DNA of 64,000 nucleotides from Semisulcospira habei (Eukaryota > Mollusca > Gastropoda > Semisulcospiridae), in contig BTPG01000003.1 in assembly GCA_036245525.1 (NCBI GenBank), positions 211,919,945 through 211,983,944 on the forward strand. Direction: 5' to 3'. A model generated the notes under the pieces. That model saw nothing but the letters and a program-made list of their open reading frames with translations, had not been told where the DNA came from and made no database searches. The translations under genes and the position numbers were made by a program. This document shows, one piece after another, positions 44,706 through 55,132 of the stretch. Each line of letters begins with the position of its first letter. Within the stretch, counting starts at the first letter, position 1.

Positions 44706-44820
44706 TGCAGGCACGTCCTGAGAAAGTCTTGTTGCTCTCGGGACGTTAAGCAATGTACAACCAACCTACAACCAACCTAAAATCAAATATAAAAAATAAA
44801 TAAATAAATAAATAAATAAA
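44706..44820 (+). repeat. Retroelement 3' tail, second copy
   Basis: GCACGTCCTGAGAAAGTCTTG..GGGACGTTAAGCAATGTACA with CCAAC repeats, then an (AAAT)n stretch. Confidence 0.6.
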
Positions 44821-45087
44821 AGCGTTTTATTCTTGAGTGATGCTACTTTTGCCCGACTACATCTTCCATTTTGCAACACGACAGAGCCTTGGACCACTGA
44901 CATTCAGTGACATTTTCGGCCGTAAGGTTATTATCTGAATAAGTACGCTGAATCAGTTTACAGTTTGAAGACCAAAGGTCCCCAGTCATGTCACTCACGA
45001 ATCAAAGGTCAGGCAAGCGCTTGCCTCATGTTTGGTAACTTGTGAGTCGTATCAGACTCTTGCGACAAATTTGTGTTTTGACTAACC

Positions 45088-45440
45088 GTGGTCTAAAATG
45101 CAGACCACAAAGGTGACTGCCAAGCGTGTAAATTGCAGAGGAGAACACAACGGAGAAAGAAACACGCTTAGAAAAGACAGTTACAACACAATTTATGTAA
45201 CCCATTCAGCCCTGACGCACTATAGCAGGAGATTTATCGACCATGATTTATCGACCTGTCGGCGCCAAGCTAATCTGGCACTACCCTTGAATTATCATGG
45301 TCGATAAATCTCCTGCAACTGGTGCATAGTCATTAGAAGACGCCTCCAAAATTTGGGAAATACGGCCGTCGGGCTGAATGAGTTAATAAATTGTGTTGTA
45401 ACTGGCTTTTCTAAGCGTGTTTCTTTCTCCGTTGGGTTCT
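45088..45440. mobile_element. Family N inverted-repeat element with nested family A
   Basis: Outer arms GAAAGAAACACGCTTAGAAA..CAGTTACAACACAATTTA and their complement AATTGTGTTGTAACTG..TTTCTAAGCGTGTTTCTTTC. A family A element (45197-45386) sits at the centre. Confidence 0.85.
45197..45386. mobile_element. Family A element nested in family N
   Basis: GTAACCCATTCAGCCCTGAC on the left (TTAA mutated) and GGGCTGAATGAG-TTAA on the right. Both outer arms carry TTTATCGACC/GGTCGATAAA in place of TGGATCGACC/GGTCGATCCA, so they changed together. The left inner arm is partly deleted. Confidence 0.85.
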
Positions 45441-45876
45441 TCTCTATTATTGGTCTGCATTGTCCTGTGCATCTACAGTGGGTCTTCAGGGTCATTGCGT
45501 GACCAGTGTCGGTAACGCATCTTCTGATTGGTTTATGTTTCTGTGTCCTGCCTACTTCCTGGTTCACAAAAAGACACCATGACATTATTGCAAGTTGCGA
45601 AACATCCGTTTATGGATGTTAATAGCCGTCTTGTTCTTTAAGCGATGCGGTTTTTTTTTCTTCTCGAGAGCTGGCGATTGGGTGCCATTAGGAGGGCTCA
45701 GGGGGGGGGGGGGGGGGGTCTAACGGTTTCTTTGTCCAGCGCTGAGTGTTGTCCTTTGGTATGTGTACTGCAGTCCACATGAATTAAAAAAAAAGAAGAT
45801 ATTTGTACTATGTCTGTGGCTGCAATCACATCAACCACATGCGCTCACGTCATGCGCCAGAGTTTATTCTCGTACT

Positions 45877-46289
45877 CACAAACCAGAGAGGTGAGGCTAG
45901 CGCTGGCAGAATTGTACAACAAACCAAGGGGAATTACTCAGCGCCGGACAGACAACAGTTAGATCCCCTGCCCCCGCCTATCGCCAGCCCACAGAGAAAT
46001 ACGCAGGTATAGAATAAGACGATCATTTGCATCTCTGACAGGTCTCTTATATAACCCATGTCTTTCTCCGGAACTTAGGAAGAAGACAGGAGAAACATAC
46101 ATACACAAACACGAAGGTGCATTACTATATGTGGTCGGGTAAATACCCTGATTTCCCACAGTAGATGCACAGAACATTACACAACAATGTCATGTAACGA
46201 TACAAATGTGCCTCGAGTTATACTGAGATAATCACAAACCAGATAGGTGAGGCTAGCGCTGGCAGAATTGTACAACAAACCAAGGGGAA
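45877..46289. mobile_element. 413-bp insertion with direct terminal repeats and a 13-bp duplication
   Basis: TTATTCTCGTACT occurs exactly at 45864-45876 and 46290-46302. Just inside lie direct repeats of about 62 bp, containing GGTGAGGCTAGCGCTGGCAG and TGTACAACAAACCAAGGGGA, at about 45877 and 46230. No coding frame. Unclassified; it could be a small LTR-like or Penelope-like derivative. Confidence 0.7.
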
Positions 46290-46314
46290 TTATTCTCGTA
46301 CTGTTTGCGAGGAC

Positions 46315-46462
46315 GCTGGGTAGCTCAGGTGGTACAGCGTGCGACTCCCCTTCGAAAGGTCGCGGGTCGGAATCCAGCTGGGATCAAATTTACTCAGACC
46401 CTGTTTGATACCCTGTCTTTCAAATCACCATCGTGGTGGACAAAAGATGTTAAGCCCTAAGT
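46315..46462 (+). mobile_element. tRNA-derived SINE-2, plus strand
   Basis: Head CTGGGTAGCTCAGGTGGTAC (A box) and GGTCGCGGGTCGGAATCC (B box-like), body ending GGACAAAAGATGTTAAGCCC. It matches the copy at 1553-1710. It is not a functional tRNA gene, since the body is shared with another copy. Confidence 0.8.
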
Positions 46463-46488
46463 TTTTTTACTTTGGTCGTTTTTTCCAC

Positions 46489-46493
<5 letters not shown>

Positions 46494-46584
<91 letters not shown>
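46494..46584. repeat. (GT)n microsatellite
   Basis: About 45 uninterrupted GT units. Confidence 0.95.
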
Positions 46585-46587
<3 letters not shown>

Positions 46588-46608
46588 CCCCAAATAGGCC
46601 CACTCGGG

Positions 46609-46718
46609 AGTTCACGAGCAGTACACTTCTATTCAAATGAGATGCGAAGCACGAGTACGCCATGCGAAGCATCTCATTTGAATAGAGGTTTACTTGCGGT
46701 GTACTCCCCGAGTGGGTG
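46609..46718. mobile_element. Family M hairpin, single copy
   Basis: The arms CACTCGGGAGTTCACGAGC..TCTATTCAAATGAGATGC and GCATCTCATTTGAATAGA..ACTCCCCGAGTG face each other. Confidence 0.75.
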
Positions 46719-46819
46719 TATCCGGAAGTACGTCACGCGTCCCTGTAGCTGCATGGGTTCGTGTGAATCTACGCCCCTGGCAATCGTCCAGGGTCCTCTA
46801 CAGCGAGCGTCACCCATTT

Positions 46820-46882
46820 GCAAGAGACATAGATCCTCATGAGCCCCGCCTTGCGGAGCTCATGAGGATCTATATCTCTTGC
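46820..46882. mobile_element. Family B hairpin
   Basis: GCAAGAGACATAGATCCTCA and TGAGGATCTATATCTCTTGC, with a shortened GCCCCGCCTTGCGGAGC centre. Confidence 0.8.
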
Positions 46883-47403
<521 letters not shown>

Positions 47404-47694
47404 AGGGGAGAGAGGGAGAGAGACTGTTTAAGGTTGACTACTTCGAACTGCGGAAATCGCATCACATCGCTACCTTACAGTCTCGCATTTGTACTTCCGG
47501 TTTCCGAAAATGGCGGCCTACATCCGTGTGTTGGTTTGTGACTGTCGACTGTCAAATTTCTCGGTCAGGCGGGCCACAGGTGAAGGATGACACATGTTAA
47601 CATGCAATTGTCAAACTCAAAATGAGTGAACACACAACATGTTCAGACCCATTCTCGACCCATTCTTGACGTTCTGTCTGTTAGCAAACGAATG

Positions 47695-47775
47695 TTGACA
47701 CATTCGAGACATGCTACATTCGGATACGCGGCTCTATGCCGCGTATTTGGATGCAGCACGTATCGAATGAGTTAA
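47695..47775. mobile_element. Diverged family I hairpin
   Basis: CACATTCGAGACATGC and GCACGTATCGAATGAG-TTAA as ends, with GGATACGCGGC/GCCGCGTATT inside. The left TTAA is mutated (TTGA). Confidence 0.7.
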
Positions 47776-48041
47776 AGCCGAGACGCTTAACTTCTTTTTA
47801 CATTTGCCAAACCATACGCTTTTGCTTAAAATGTGTTTCCTGGCGTCTAATGTTCATTTGCAAAGAATTTATATTCTTGACAGCTTATCTGAAAATCTCA
47901 TCGTCTCTTAATTGCAATGCCATATCTTTGTTTGCCTGCAATGCTATGCAGCTAATTTTTATAATTTTCACATGATTTCTTTTTCAGTCACAATTGAAGA
48001 TCGGTTGCACTCGCATGACTTATTTAGCGAAAATAATCATT

Positions 48042-48111
48042 GCGTGCCGGTCTGCGATTTTGGACCTTACGGCCGTAGGCCGTAAGGTCCAAAATCCCAG
48101 ACCAGCGCACA
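48042..48111. mobile_element. Family C hairpin
   Basis: TGCCGGTCTGCGATTTTGGA and TCCAAAATCCCAGACCAGCGC around CCTTACGGCCGTAGGCCGTAAGG. Confidence 0.8.
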
Positions 48112-48286
48112 CAGTCCCTACTTTCTGTTTCTAAATGCTGATAACATTGGTTTCTTCTTTCTGTTTGTGAATGCTAATTAAGACGGCTATTTCAATTATC
48201 ACCCAGCTTGCCAATGACTGATTTGATTTCTAACTCTGCCTCCTTCTCTTCACCTTCTGCTAACCAGGAATTCTCATGTACATGAT

Positions 48287-48450
48287 GGGACCTTGCGGTG
48301 AATATACATTTTATTTCTTTGCTCTGTTCCTATGCATTTATCTTGGTCTTGCAGTATTTTTTTCCTTGGACCTTGCGGTGAATGTACATGTTATTTCTTT
48401 GGCCTGTTCCTGTGTACTTTTCTTTGGTCTTGTAGTATTTAGTTCCTGCA
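48287..48450. repeat. ~80-bp tandem duplication
   Basis: Two copies of GGACCTTGCGGTGAATRTAC..TTATTTCTTTG..CTGTTCCTRTG, then TTGGTCTTG.AGTATTT. Confidence 0.85.
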
Positions 48451-48885
48451 TTTAGCCTGGTCTTGCAAAATGTAGATATCCTGCATTTGATTTGTTCTTG
48501 CAGTAACGGATCCTGCGTTTAATATATCCTCTGTTTCGTGGAATTTCTTTTATCTTGCAGTAGATTGCAATGCATGGTTTTCCAGACTGTCTGTCGCATC
48601 GTTTGCAATAAACAAATCTGTTTATTGTTTCCCTGCTTCTTTTCTTGTTGGTCTGGTTGTTTTTGGTCTGTGGTTTAAAAAAACAAAAAAAAAACATGTT
48701 TTTTTTTCCATGTTCTTTTTTTTCTGCGCAGGTATTGAGTGCATTTTCTTCATGTGACAAAAATAGTCAAGTTCATTTTGTCTGTTTGGCTGCATGCCTT
48801 TCCCTCTTGCAATACAAATTTATCATGCATGGTTCTGCTTCATTGCTCCTCTTCATAGAATAGATCACAACACTTTAGTTTTTAC

Positions 48886-49089
48886 TTAACCCATTCAGCC
48901 ATGACGCACTACAGCAGGAGATGGGTCGACCATGATAAATCAAGGGTAGTGCCAGATTAGCTTGGCGCCAAGCTAATTTGGCACTACTCTTGAATTATCA
49001 TGGTCGATCCATCTCCTGCAACAGGTTCATAGTCGTTGGATGACGCCTGTACAATTTGGGAAATACGTGGGTCGGGCTGAATGAGTTCA
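48886..49089. mobile_element. Family A element
   Basis: TTAACCCATTCAGCC on the left; right end GGGCTGAATGAG then TTCA (mutated). The loop is lost, so the arms meet directly at TTGGCGCCAA. Confidence 0.85.
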
Positions 49090-49225
49090 GGTTAGATTTT
49101 CGTTAGACACTCTTGTCACCCCTTCATGATCAGTGGACGAGGGTTGTGCCTGTGAACTCTGCGTTCATCCAACACTGAGCAGACAGCCCCAGCTGTGCAC
49201 GGGACGTGGATGCAAAGAGATGTCC

Positions 49226-49336
49226 GCAAGAGGCATAGATCCTCATGAGCCCCCGCAAGTGCGGGGGGCTCATGAGGATCTATGCCTCTTGCAGTCGGGT
49301 GGAGTTCTGTGTTTCTCGGCAGAGAAGGGATTAACC
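49226..49336. mobile_element. Family B hairpin
   Basis: Perfect arms GCAAGAGGCATAGATCCTCA and TGAGGATCTATGCCTCTTGC (49226-49292). The right flank ends GGCAGAGAAGGGA-TTAA near 49335. Confidence 0.82.
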
Positions 49337-49405
49337 GTCTTCGGTTGCCATACACAGTTTCACACTGATCAGTGTGGCATGGCGGGCGGGAAGCAGAGGG
49401 GGAAC

Positions 49406-49543
49406 CATAGGGGTCCGTGGATTGTAGCTTTGACTAATGCAAATCTACCGCGCCACCGCGTGCGCGCAAGCGCCTCTTGTCTTGAGTTTGCGGTGGCGCA
49501 GTGGATTTGCATTAGTCAAAGCTACTATCCACGGACCCCTATG
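49406..49543. mobile_element. Family J hairpin, second copy
   Basis: CATAGGGGTCCGTGGATTGT..TTTGACTAATGCAAATCTACCG faces GTGGATTTGCATTAGTCAAA..ATCCACGGACCCCTATG, with a CGCGTGCGCGCAAGCG centre. The arms share GTCCGTGGAT/ATCCACGGAC, absent from the 7276 copy. Confidence 0.82.
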
Positions 49544-49559
49544 AGGGGAACCGACAAGT

Positions 49560-49631
49560 GTGTGCGCTGATCTGTAATTGTGGGCCTGACTGCTCGGCCC
49601 GCACGCTCTAAAATCATAGGCCGGTACACAC
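49560..49631. repeat. Degraded family C hairpin
   Basis: TGTGCGCTGATCTGTAATTG and CTAAAATCATAGGCCGGTAC retain partial complementarity. Confidence 0.5.
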
Positions 49632-49786
49632 ATATTTCACAAGTGATCAACGTGGTTCGCGTAGAGAGGTGCAGGTTGCGTCATCTCTGTACCCTCCCCC
49701 CTCCTCCTTCCCCCCCCCCCACCCCGCTCCCCCCCCCCACCCCGACACTATCATGCCCTTGACTACTGACGATACAGAGAGCATCC

Positions 49787-50180
49787 TAGCGAAGAGAGAA
49801 ACACGCTTAGTAAAGACAGTTAAAACACAATACACGATTTTATGGAAATCGGGTCAACATTGGACGTGTTTGGACCAGAGCAGTGGGCTTAAAGCCCTGA
49901 CAAACTTGCGATATCGGCCTTAAAGCCCTGACAAACTTGCGATATCGGCCTTAAAGCCCTGACAAACTTGCGATATCGGCCTTAAAGCCCTGACAAACTT
50001 GCGATATCGGCCTTAAAGCCCTGACAAACTTGCGATATCGGCCTTTTAGTCCAGCGTTTTCGTTGGAAACACGTGCAATTTTGACCTACTTTTGATTTCC
50101 GGAAATCGCCTATTGTGTTGTAACTAGTCTTTTCTAAGCGTGTTTCTTTCTTCGTTGGGGGTGTTCTCTGCATTTCACAC
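49787..50180. mobile_element. Family N element containing a tandem array
   Basis: Arms GAGAAACACGCTTAGTAAAG..ACAATA and TATTGTGTTGTAACTAG..CTAAGCGTGTTTC enclose a 31-bp minisatellite at 49887-50047. Confidence 0.78.
49887..50047. repeat. 31-bp minisatellite, five units
   Basis: Units of TTAAAGCCCTGACAAACTTG then CGATATCGGCC, nearly identical, which suggests recent expansion. Confidence 0.92.
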
Positions 50181-50394
50181 GCTCGGCAGTCACCGTTTTG
50201 GTCCGATTTTTTTTTTAAACAGACGGACAAGACGCCACTGGTGTCGTCTGTGACAACCGTCAGAGGGTTATTCAAAGTATGTTATAGAAAATGCGATAAA
50301 ATGCGTTCTGATGACACTTCTCTGTACAAATTTATGGCTACAGCACGGTGACAAAATTAACTTTCTTGCTGCAGAACCTGTCTTTGCAATTTCT

Positions 50395-50654
50395 TTAACC
50401 CATTCAGCCCTGAGGCACTACAGCAGGAGATGGATCGACCATGATAATTCAAGGGCAGTGCCAGATTAGCTTGGCGCCGACAGGCGCCAAGCTAATCTGG
50501 CACTGCCATTGAATTATCATGGTTGTCATCGCCGAGATAATCTGGCACTGCCCTTTAATTATCATGGTCGACCCATCTCCTGCAACTGGTGCATAGTCGT
50601 TAGATGACGCCTCCAAAAATTTGGGAAACACGGCCATCGGGCTGAATGAGTTAA
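50395..50654. mobile_element. Family A element with a third, partial arm
   Basis: TTAACCCATTCAGCCC on the left and GGGCTGAATGAG-TTAA on the right. After the palindrome, a second right arm is repeated (GAGATAATCTGGCACTGCCC then TTTAATTATCATGGTCGACC), so one arm is duplicated. Confidence 0.85.
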
Positions 50655-51010
50655 ACTCGTCTGGAAAGTCTGTGAAATTTGTGAATTGTGCAGTGCAAGT
50701 CTTTTGTCAACTCACTCTAAACATTCTTGGTCAGTTTGCACTCGGTATGTGTGTGTGATAACTATGTCACCCTGCTGATTTCCCGCTAGACAATGTCTCC
50801 CTTGACAAGTCGCAGGACTTGTTGGCTAGCTGATAATTCAGCAGCCGTTATAATTATATGCCCCGTGAAAGCGAAAGACGAGAAGTCAGTTTTGGTGAAA
50901 GCGGTATTTTCCTCCCTGCTTCAGTTCCCGCGTGAGATACTGATCAGTTTTTGAAACGGTGTATGGTAGCCGAAGCTGGTCAAAAACGGTTACCCCCCTT
51001 CTCTGCCAGC
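50655..51010. other. Unassigned intronic stretch
   Basis: No exon or recognised element. Confidence 0.4.
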
Positions 51011-51014
51011 CCAC

Positions 51015-51085
51015 CCAACTGCAAGAGATATAGATCCTCGTGAGCCCCCCCGCTCAACCGTAAGGTCCAAAATCACAGACCATTT
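51015..51085. repeat. Chimera of a family B arm and a family C arm
   Basis: CTGCAAGAGATATAGATCCTC (left B arm) runs into GCTCAACCGTAAGGTCCAAA (right C arm) with no partner for either. The joint lies near 51050. Confidence 0.7.
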
Positions 51086-51173
51086 TATATATCTGAAGCC
51101 CAGTCATTCGACCTTTGGGATTCACTTGGAGACAAAATTGTAAAGAAACAATCTTATGAACAATATATGTCTA

Positions 51174-51393
51174 TGACCCACTTAGCCCCGACGCACTACA
51201 GAAGGAGATGGATCGACCATGATAATTCAAGGGTAGTGCCAGATTAGCTTGGCGCCATCAGGCGCCAAGCTAGTCTGGCACTACCCTTGAATTATCATGG
51301 TCGATCCACCTCCTGTACGTACCTGGTACATAATCGTTATGTGGCGCCTCTAAAATTTGGAAATCAAGCCTTAGGCTTAATAAATAGGTTACT
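51174..51393. mobile_element. Family A element
   Basis: CCCACTTAGCCCCGACGCAC on the left and a diverged right end (AGGCTTAATAAAT). The core arms are nearly perfect. Confidence 0.78.
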
Positions 51394-51663
51394 AACTCTA
51401 TATCTTTTGCTTGCTGAGATTTTGCCTGATGTACATCCTCAGATTGAGGGCGTATGGTAATTTAATTGCATCGCTTTGCAAATGTCAAAGTGCTTCTGGT
51501 GTAATTTAGCAAAATGCTGTCATGTTCTCAGTGCAGCATTTCTGTATGCGAAGAAAGCTTGTACCGTGGAAAGCAGTGTAGTCTTTTCTCGTCGCTTGTG
51601 ACGCATCTCGCCTGCACAAGTGTGCGTACCCATGAGTTACATCAAACATTTGGACATTCATTT

Positions 51664-51733
51664 GTGTGTTGATCTGTGCTCGCAGACCTGACGGCTCTGA
51701 GCCGTAATGGCCAAAATTACAGACCAGCGCGCA
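51664..51733. repeat. Diverged family C hairpin
   Basis: TGTTGATCTGTGCTCGCAGACC and GGCCAAAATTACAGACCAGCG with GACGGCTCTGAGCCGT between. Confidence 0.6.
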
Positions 51734-51981
51734 TGTATAAGTCGTTTACGCATTATCTATTAACATTAATATGCATACTTGAGAATTAGGTGAAAACCTT
51801 CGTAGATATGTAGGCATCGTCGCTGATTTTATTTTTGTGTTGAGTATTTCGGTAAGACACAACTACGGATGATGGATTGATATTGATACGTGTAGTTCAA
51901 ATGTCAAGGATGGATCAGATGTGCTATTTCAAGGGCTGTCCTCTGAATGCTACAAACCAGTTCAGGAGACAGGTCGACCTT

Positions 51982-52108
51982 GATGGTTCAAGGGTGGTGC
52001 CAGAATAGCTTGGCGCCTGGAGGCGCCAAGCTATTCTGGCACCATCCTTGAACTATCATGTTCGTTCCAAATCTTCCTGTTGTATTGCGTCAGGGCTGAA
52101 TGGGTTAA
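51982..52108. mobile_element. Family G core with a family A terminus, next to exon 4
   Basis: The core has G-type arms (TTCAAGGGTGGTGCCAGAAT) but the right end, TGCGTCAGGGCTGAATGGG-TTAA, is that of family A. It finishes 22 bp before exon 4, leaving only the polypyrimidine tract between. Confidence 0.82.
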
Positions 52109-52130
52109 TCTGTGTCTGTTCTTGTTTCAG

Positions 52131-53428
52131 GCCCGGGAGCCACACTGCCCAAAAGCGAGTCAGACGATTTCTCAGACCTCGCCTCCGACCTGGACTTTGA
52201 CGAGGTGGCCTCCGAGCGCAGCCGTCCGGACGGCTCCAGTATGGAGGAGATATCACGTGACTTCTGCGTCGTCAACTACCCAGGTCAAAGTCACGGAGGT
52301 CAAGGTCAGCTGGTGCACATGGGGAGCAGCAGCAGCTCGAGCAGTAGCGGCGGGCAGAGAGGGGACAGGCGACAGAAGCACCGCCCCAAGTCGCTGAACC
52401 TGTCGCGGTCGCACAGCCACACGTCTTCGGACGAGGAGGGGGAGGAGGACAGCGGAGGGGGGAAGGGAAGTAAAAGCGACAGTGGGGCAAAGGGGAGTAA
52501 GTCTGAAAGTGGAAGCAAGGGAAGTAAGTCTGATGGTGGAGGAAAGGGGGATAAGTCGGACAGTGGCGCCACAAAGGCAGGTTCGTCCGGAACAAAACCG
52601 GGATCGTCTGGGTCGGACCGTGACAAGGACAAAGAGCGGGGGAGTGGCGGTTTGGACGGACGGGGGGACAGAAGGAGGAGTTCTGACGACAGGTCTGGAG
52701 TTCAGAGGAAGGACGGTGGTGGTGGGCACGAGAGAGGAGGTGCAGGGGGGCTCAGTGACGCCTGGCACTGGGGGGAAGTGCACGCCTCCAGAAGTTTCGA
52801 CGGACAACAGCATCAGAGACCGTCGTCGTCCGGCCACGCTAACCAAGGGCTCAGCGCTCCTCCCAGCCACCCGCCGCTTACGCACCAACCCCATTCCCAC
52901 CCGCCCCCTCAGTCACACCCACCCCACCCCCACCAGCCACTCCATTCTCAGTCCCACCATCCCCCTAACTCCCATCAGCCCTCTCACGGCCACGGCCCTC
53001 CACACTCCCACCATCAGTACTCCCAACCGCACTGTGTAGCAGGGATTACAGGTGGCGGGAATGCAGCTGCGCGTGAATTCAACGCAATCATGCCCTCAGA
53101 GTTTGTGGACTCCAATAAAGCCGTGAACAGCCCTACTCCGCCCAGAAGCCCCAGCTGGAGGGAAGGTCTGGAGTCTCCCCCGTTCTCCCCCAAACGCCGC
53201 GACTCGTACCCGGGGAAGAGGTCCCGGGGGTCACCCGTGTCCCCCAAGGACGCCAAGCTGCACTTCACGTACAATGACATCTCGCCGCCCTCGCGCAACA
53301 TGTCCATGGACGACGCGTACGACACGCAGCTGGGCGCCAGCGGCTATGACGGGCAGGGAGGGTTCAGCCTACACAGCATGAGCGCCATGAGTCAAAGGCT
53401 GTCTCCCAAATCTCCTGACGAACTAAAA
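52131..53428 (+). CDS. Exon 4: large disordered scaffold exon
   Basis: Begins after TTGTTTCAG; its first two bases complete the Gly codon begun in exon 3. It ends AAA before GTGTGT (phase 0), which matches exon 5. About 432 codons. In order: an acidic patch (SESDDFSDLASDLDFDEVA), SSSSSSS-rich stretch, a KGSKSDSG-type imperfect repeat (residues about 112-150 of the exon), a His/Pro-rich tract (52855-53030) and a block of SP/TP sites (SPTPPRSPSW, SPPFSPKRRD, SPVSPKDAK). No folded domain is visible. Such composition is normal for active-zone scaffolds. The reading frame stays open past the donor into a family H element. Confidence 0.88.
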
Positions 53429-53446
53429 GTGTGTGTTTCTGGTAAT

Positions 53447-53869
53447 AGTCAGGTTTCGTTTACAACAGACACCGCCCAACAAGTAACGAGAATGCAATCA
53501 CAACGGACAAGCAGCTTGTACCAAAAGCATAGACAGCACTCCGAACATCTCCAAGAGGCACATATCCGGGCCAAAAGCATAGACAACACTCCGAACGTCT
53601 CCAAGAGGCACATATCCTCCAAACATCTCCAAGAGGCATCCGGGCCAAAAGCATAGACAGCACTCCGAGCATCTCCAAGAGGCACATATCCTCCAAACAT
53701 CTCCAAGAGGCACAGATCTTCATGAGCCCTCCGGGTTCATGAAGATCTGTGCCTCTTGGAGATGTTTGGAGTGCTGTCAATGATTCTGGTACAAGCTGGC
53801 ATGGTTATCCGCCGTGATTTCGCTCTCGTTCGTTGTTGGGAGTCGTCCGTTGCAAAGAAAACCTCACTA
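53447..53869. mobile_element. Family H element 18 bp after exon 4 donor, with internal repeats
   Basis: Outer ends AGTCAGGTTTCGTTTAC and AAAGAAAACCTCACTA, inner arms GACAGCACTCCGAACATCTC and GGAGATGTTTGGAGTGCTGTC. One arm carries three or four tandem copies of a CCAAAAGCATAGACA..CACTCCGAAC unit. A host frame reads into it but stops at 53656. Confidence 0.72.
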
Positions 53870-54186
53870 ATGTCTCGTCTCGCCTAGTTACATTCCGTAT
53901 CGCCTCAATTTGTTTCGTCTCCTCTCGTCATGTCCCGTTTCATCTCGTCTCATTTCGCTTCTTCTCTTCTCATCATGTCATCTTATCTCATCTCAACTTG
54001 TCTGGTCCGGTCCGGTTTTGTCCCGTAACTTCCGGTTCCAGCTCATCTCATCTCTCTTCTCTTCTGATCTCCCATCTCATCTCGTCTGCTCTCGTCTCAG
54101 GTTTATAGCGGGTCACCCCGGATGCGCTCTTTTTTGTAGGGTTTACTCTCACTCTCTAATTTCTAACCCATTAAGTCCTGTAACAC

Positions 54187-54400
54187 TTAACTCATTCTAC
54201 CCCAGACACACCACAGGAAGATAAGGTTTGACCATGACAGTTCAAGGGCGATGCCAGAATAGCTTGGCGCCTATGGGCGCCAAGCTATTCTGGCATCACC
54301 CTTGAACTATCATGGTCGATCTGTGTCATGCACTGCAATGCAGTCTTCCGACGACAACAGCAAAATTTAAGGATTTCGGTGTTGGGGTAGAATAAGTTAA
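54187..54400. mobile_element. Complete family G TTAA element
   Basis: TTAACTCATTCTACCCC and GGGGTAGAATAAG-TTAA at the ends. Core arms around TTGGCGCC with GATGCC/GGCATC in both arms; one remaining mismatch. Confidence 0.88.
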
Positions 54401-54423
54401 ACAATATATGGATTTACTACTAT

Positions 54424-54471
54424 AGTTCTAGGGTGGTGCCAGAAGAGCTGTTCTGGTATCACCCTTGAACT
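54424..54471. mobile_element. Miniature family G hairpin
   Basis: TAGTTCTAGGGTGGTGCCAGAA meets TTCTGGTATCACCCTTGAACT with only about 7 bp between, a deletion of the TTGGCGCC centre. Confidence 0.65.
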
Positions 54472-54703
54472 GAATCCTTGTCTTCTGTAATGAAATAAAA
54501 TCTTCAGTGGCAACTCACAATATTTAGGAATTTAAACCTTTATATAGATCAGTGTGTGAAGCCTTGAAACACGACAGCAAGATCCGGATCAACCATGAGA
54601 ACTCATGGCTCCACCCTTGAAATCTCAGTCTGTTTGATTGCATCGTAGCCGTCGAGTCCGGGAACATGGACTTCAGACATTAATTTTGTATAAATCATTT
54701 CAG

Positions 54704-55022
54704 GAGTCCTTTACCACGACTATGGGCCAGCCTCTGATGTTCGAAATGCCTCCTACACGAGGCGCCAAAACTGGGTCATCCACTTTAGTTTCCTTCGGCA
54801 CTGACGGAGCCTTCGCTCCTCCTGTGTTGTCATCAGCCATGACTATAGCGTCATCTTCGTCGTCATCGGATTACGACAGCGCAATGTCGATTGGCCTGCC
54901 TCATTCCACGCCTTTGATGGATCTGGCGACCTACGCGGCGACTGTAGCCAGCAACACGGCTAGTTTGACTTCCATGAGCGTGTCGCCAACCACGATCCTC
55001 CCACACGGAGGCGGAGCCACAG
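54704..55022 (+). CDS. Exon 5: Ser/Thr-rich scaffold segment
   Basis: Follows CATTTCAG, enters in phase 0 (ESFTTTMGQPLMFEMPPTRG) and ends before GTACAG with one base of a Gly codon (phase 1). The 106 codons are rich in Ser, Thr, Ala and Met (SSAMTIASSSSSSDYDSAMS) and predicted disordered. No motif identifies a function. A family E hairpin starts 41 bp after the donor. Confidence 0.85.
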
Positions 55023-55062
55023 GTACAGCACAACCTGTTCTGAGCGACTGCCCTGATGAGAG

Positions 55063-55132
55063 ATCACCTGTCATTAAAGACCATCATTTAAATGGCTGTC
55101 GCCACTTAAATGATGGTCTTTAATGGCAGGTG
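55063..55132. mobile_element. Family E hairpin next to exon 5
   Basis: TCACCTGTCATTAAAGACCA and TGGTCTTTAATGGCAGGTGA are near-perfect arms around TTTAAATGGCTGTCGCCACTTAAA-like sequence. Confidence 0.85.

Noticed and set aside
52253..52900. Minus-strand frame of 215 codons opposite exon 4
   Set aside because: Shadow of the exon's biased GC-rich composition; no splice or domain support.
53441..53442. Alternative exon 4 donor GGTAATA at 53442
   Set aside because: It gives phase 1, incompatible with exon 5 entering in phase 0; the site at 53429 fits.
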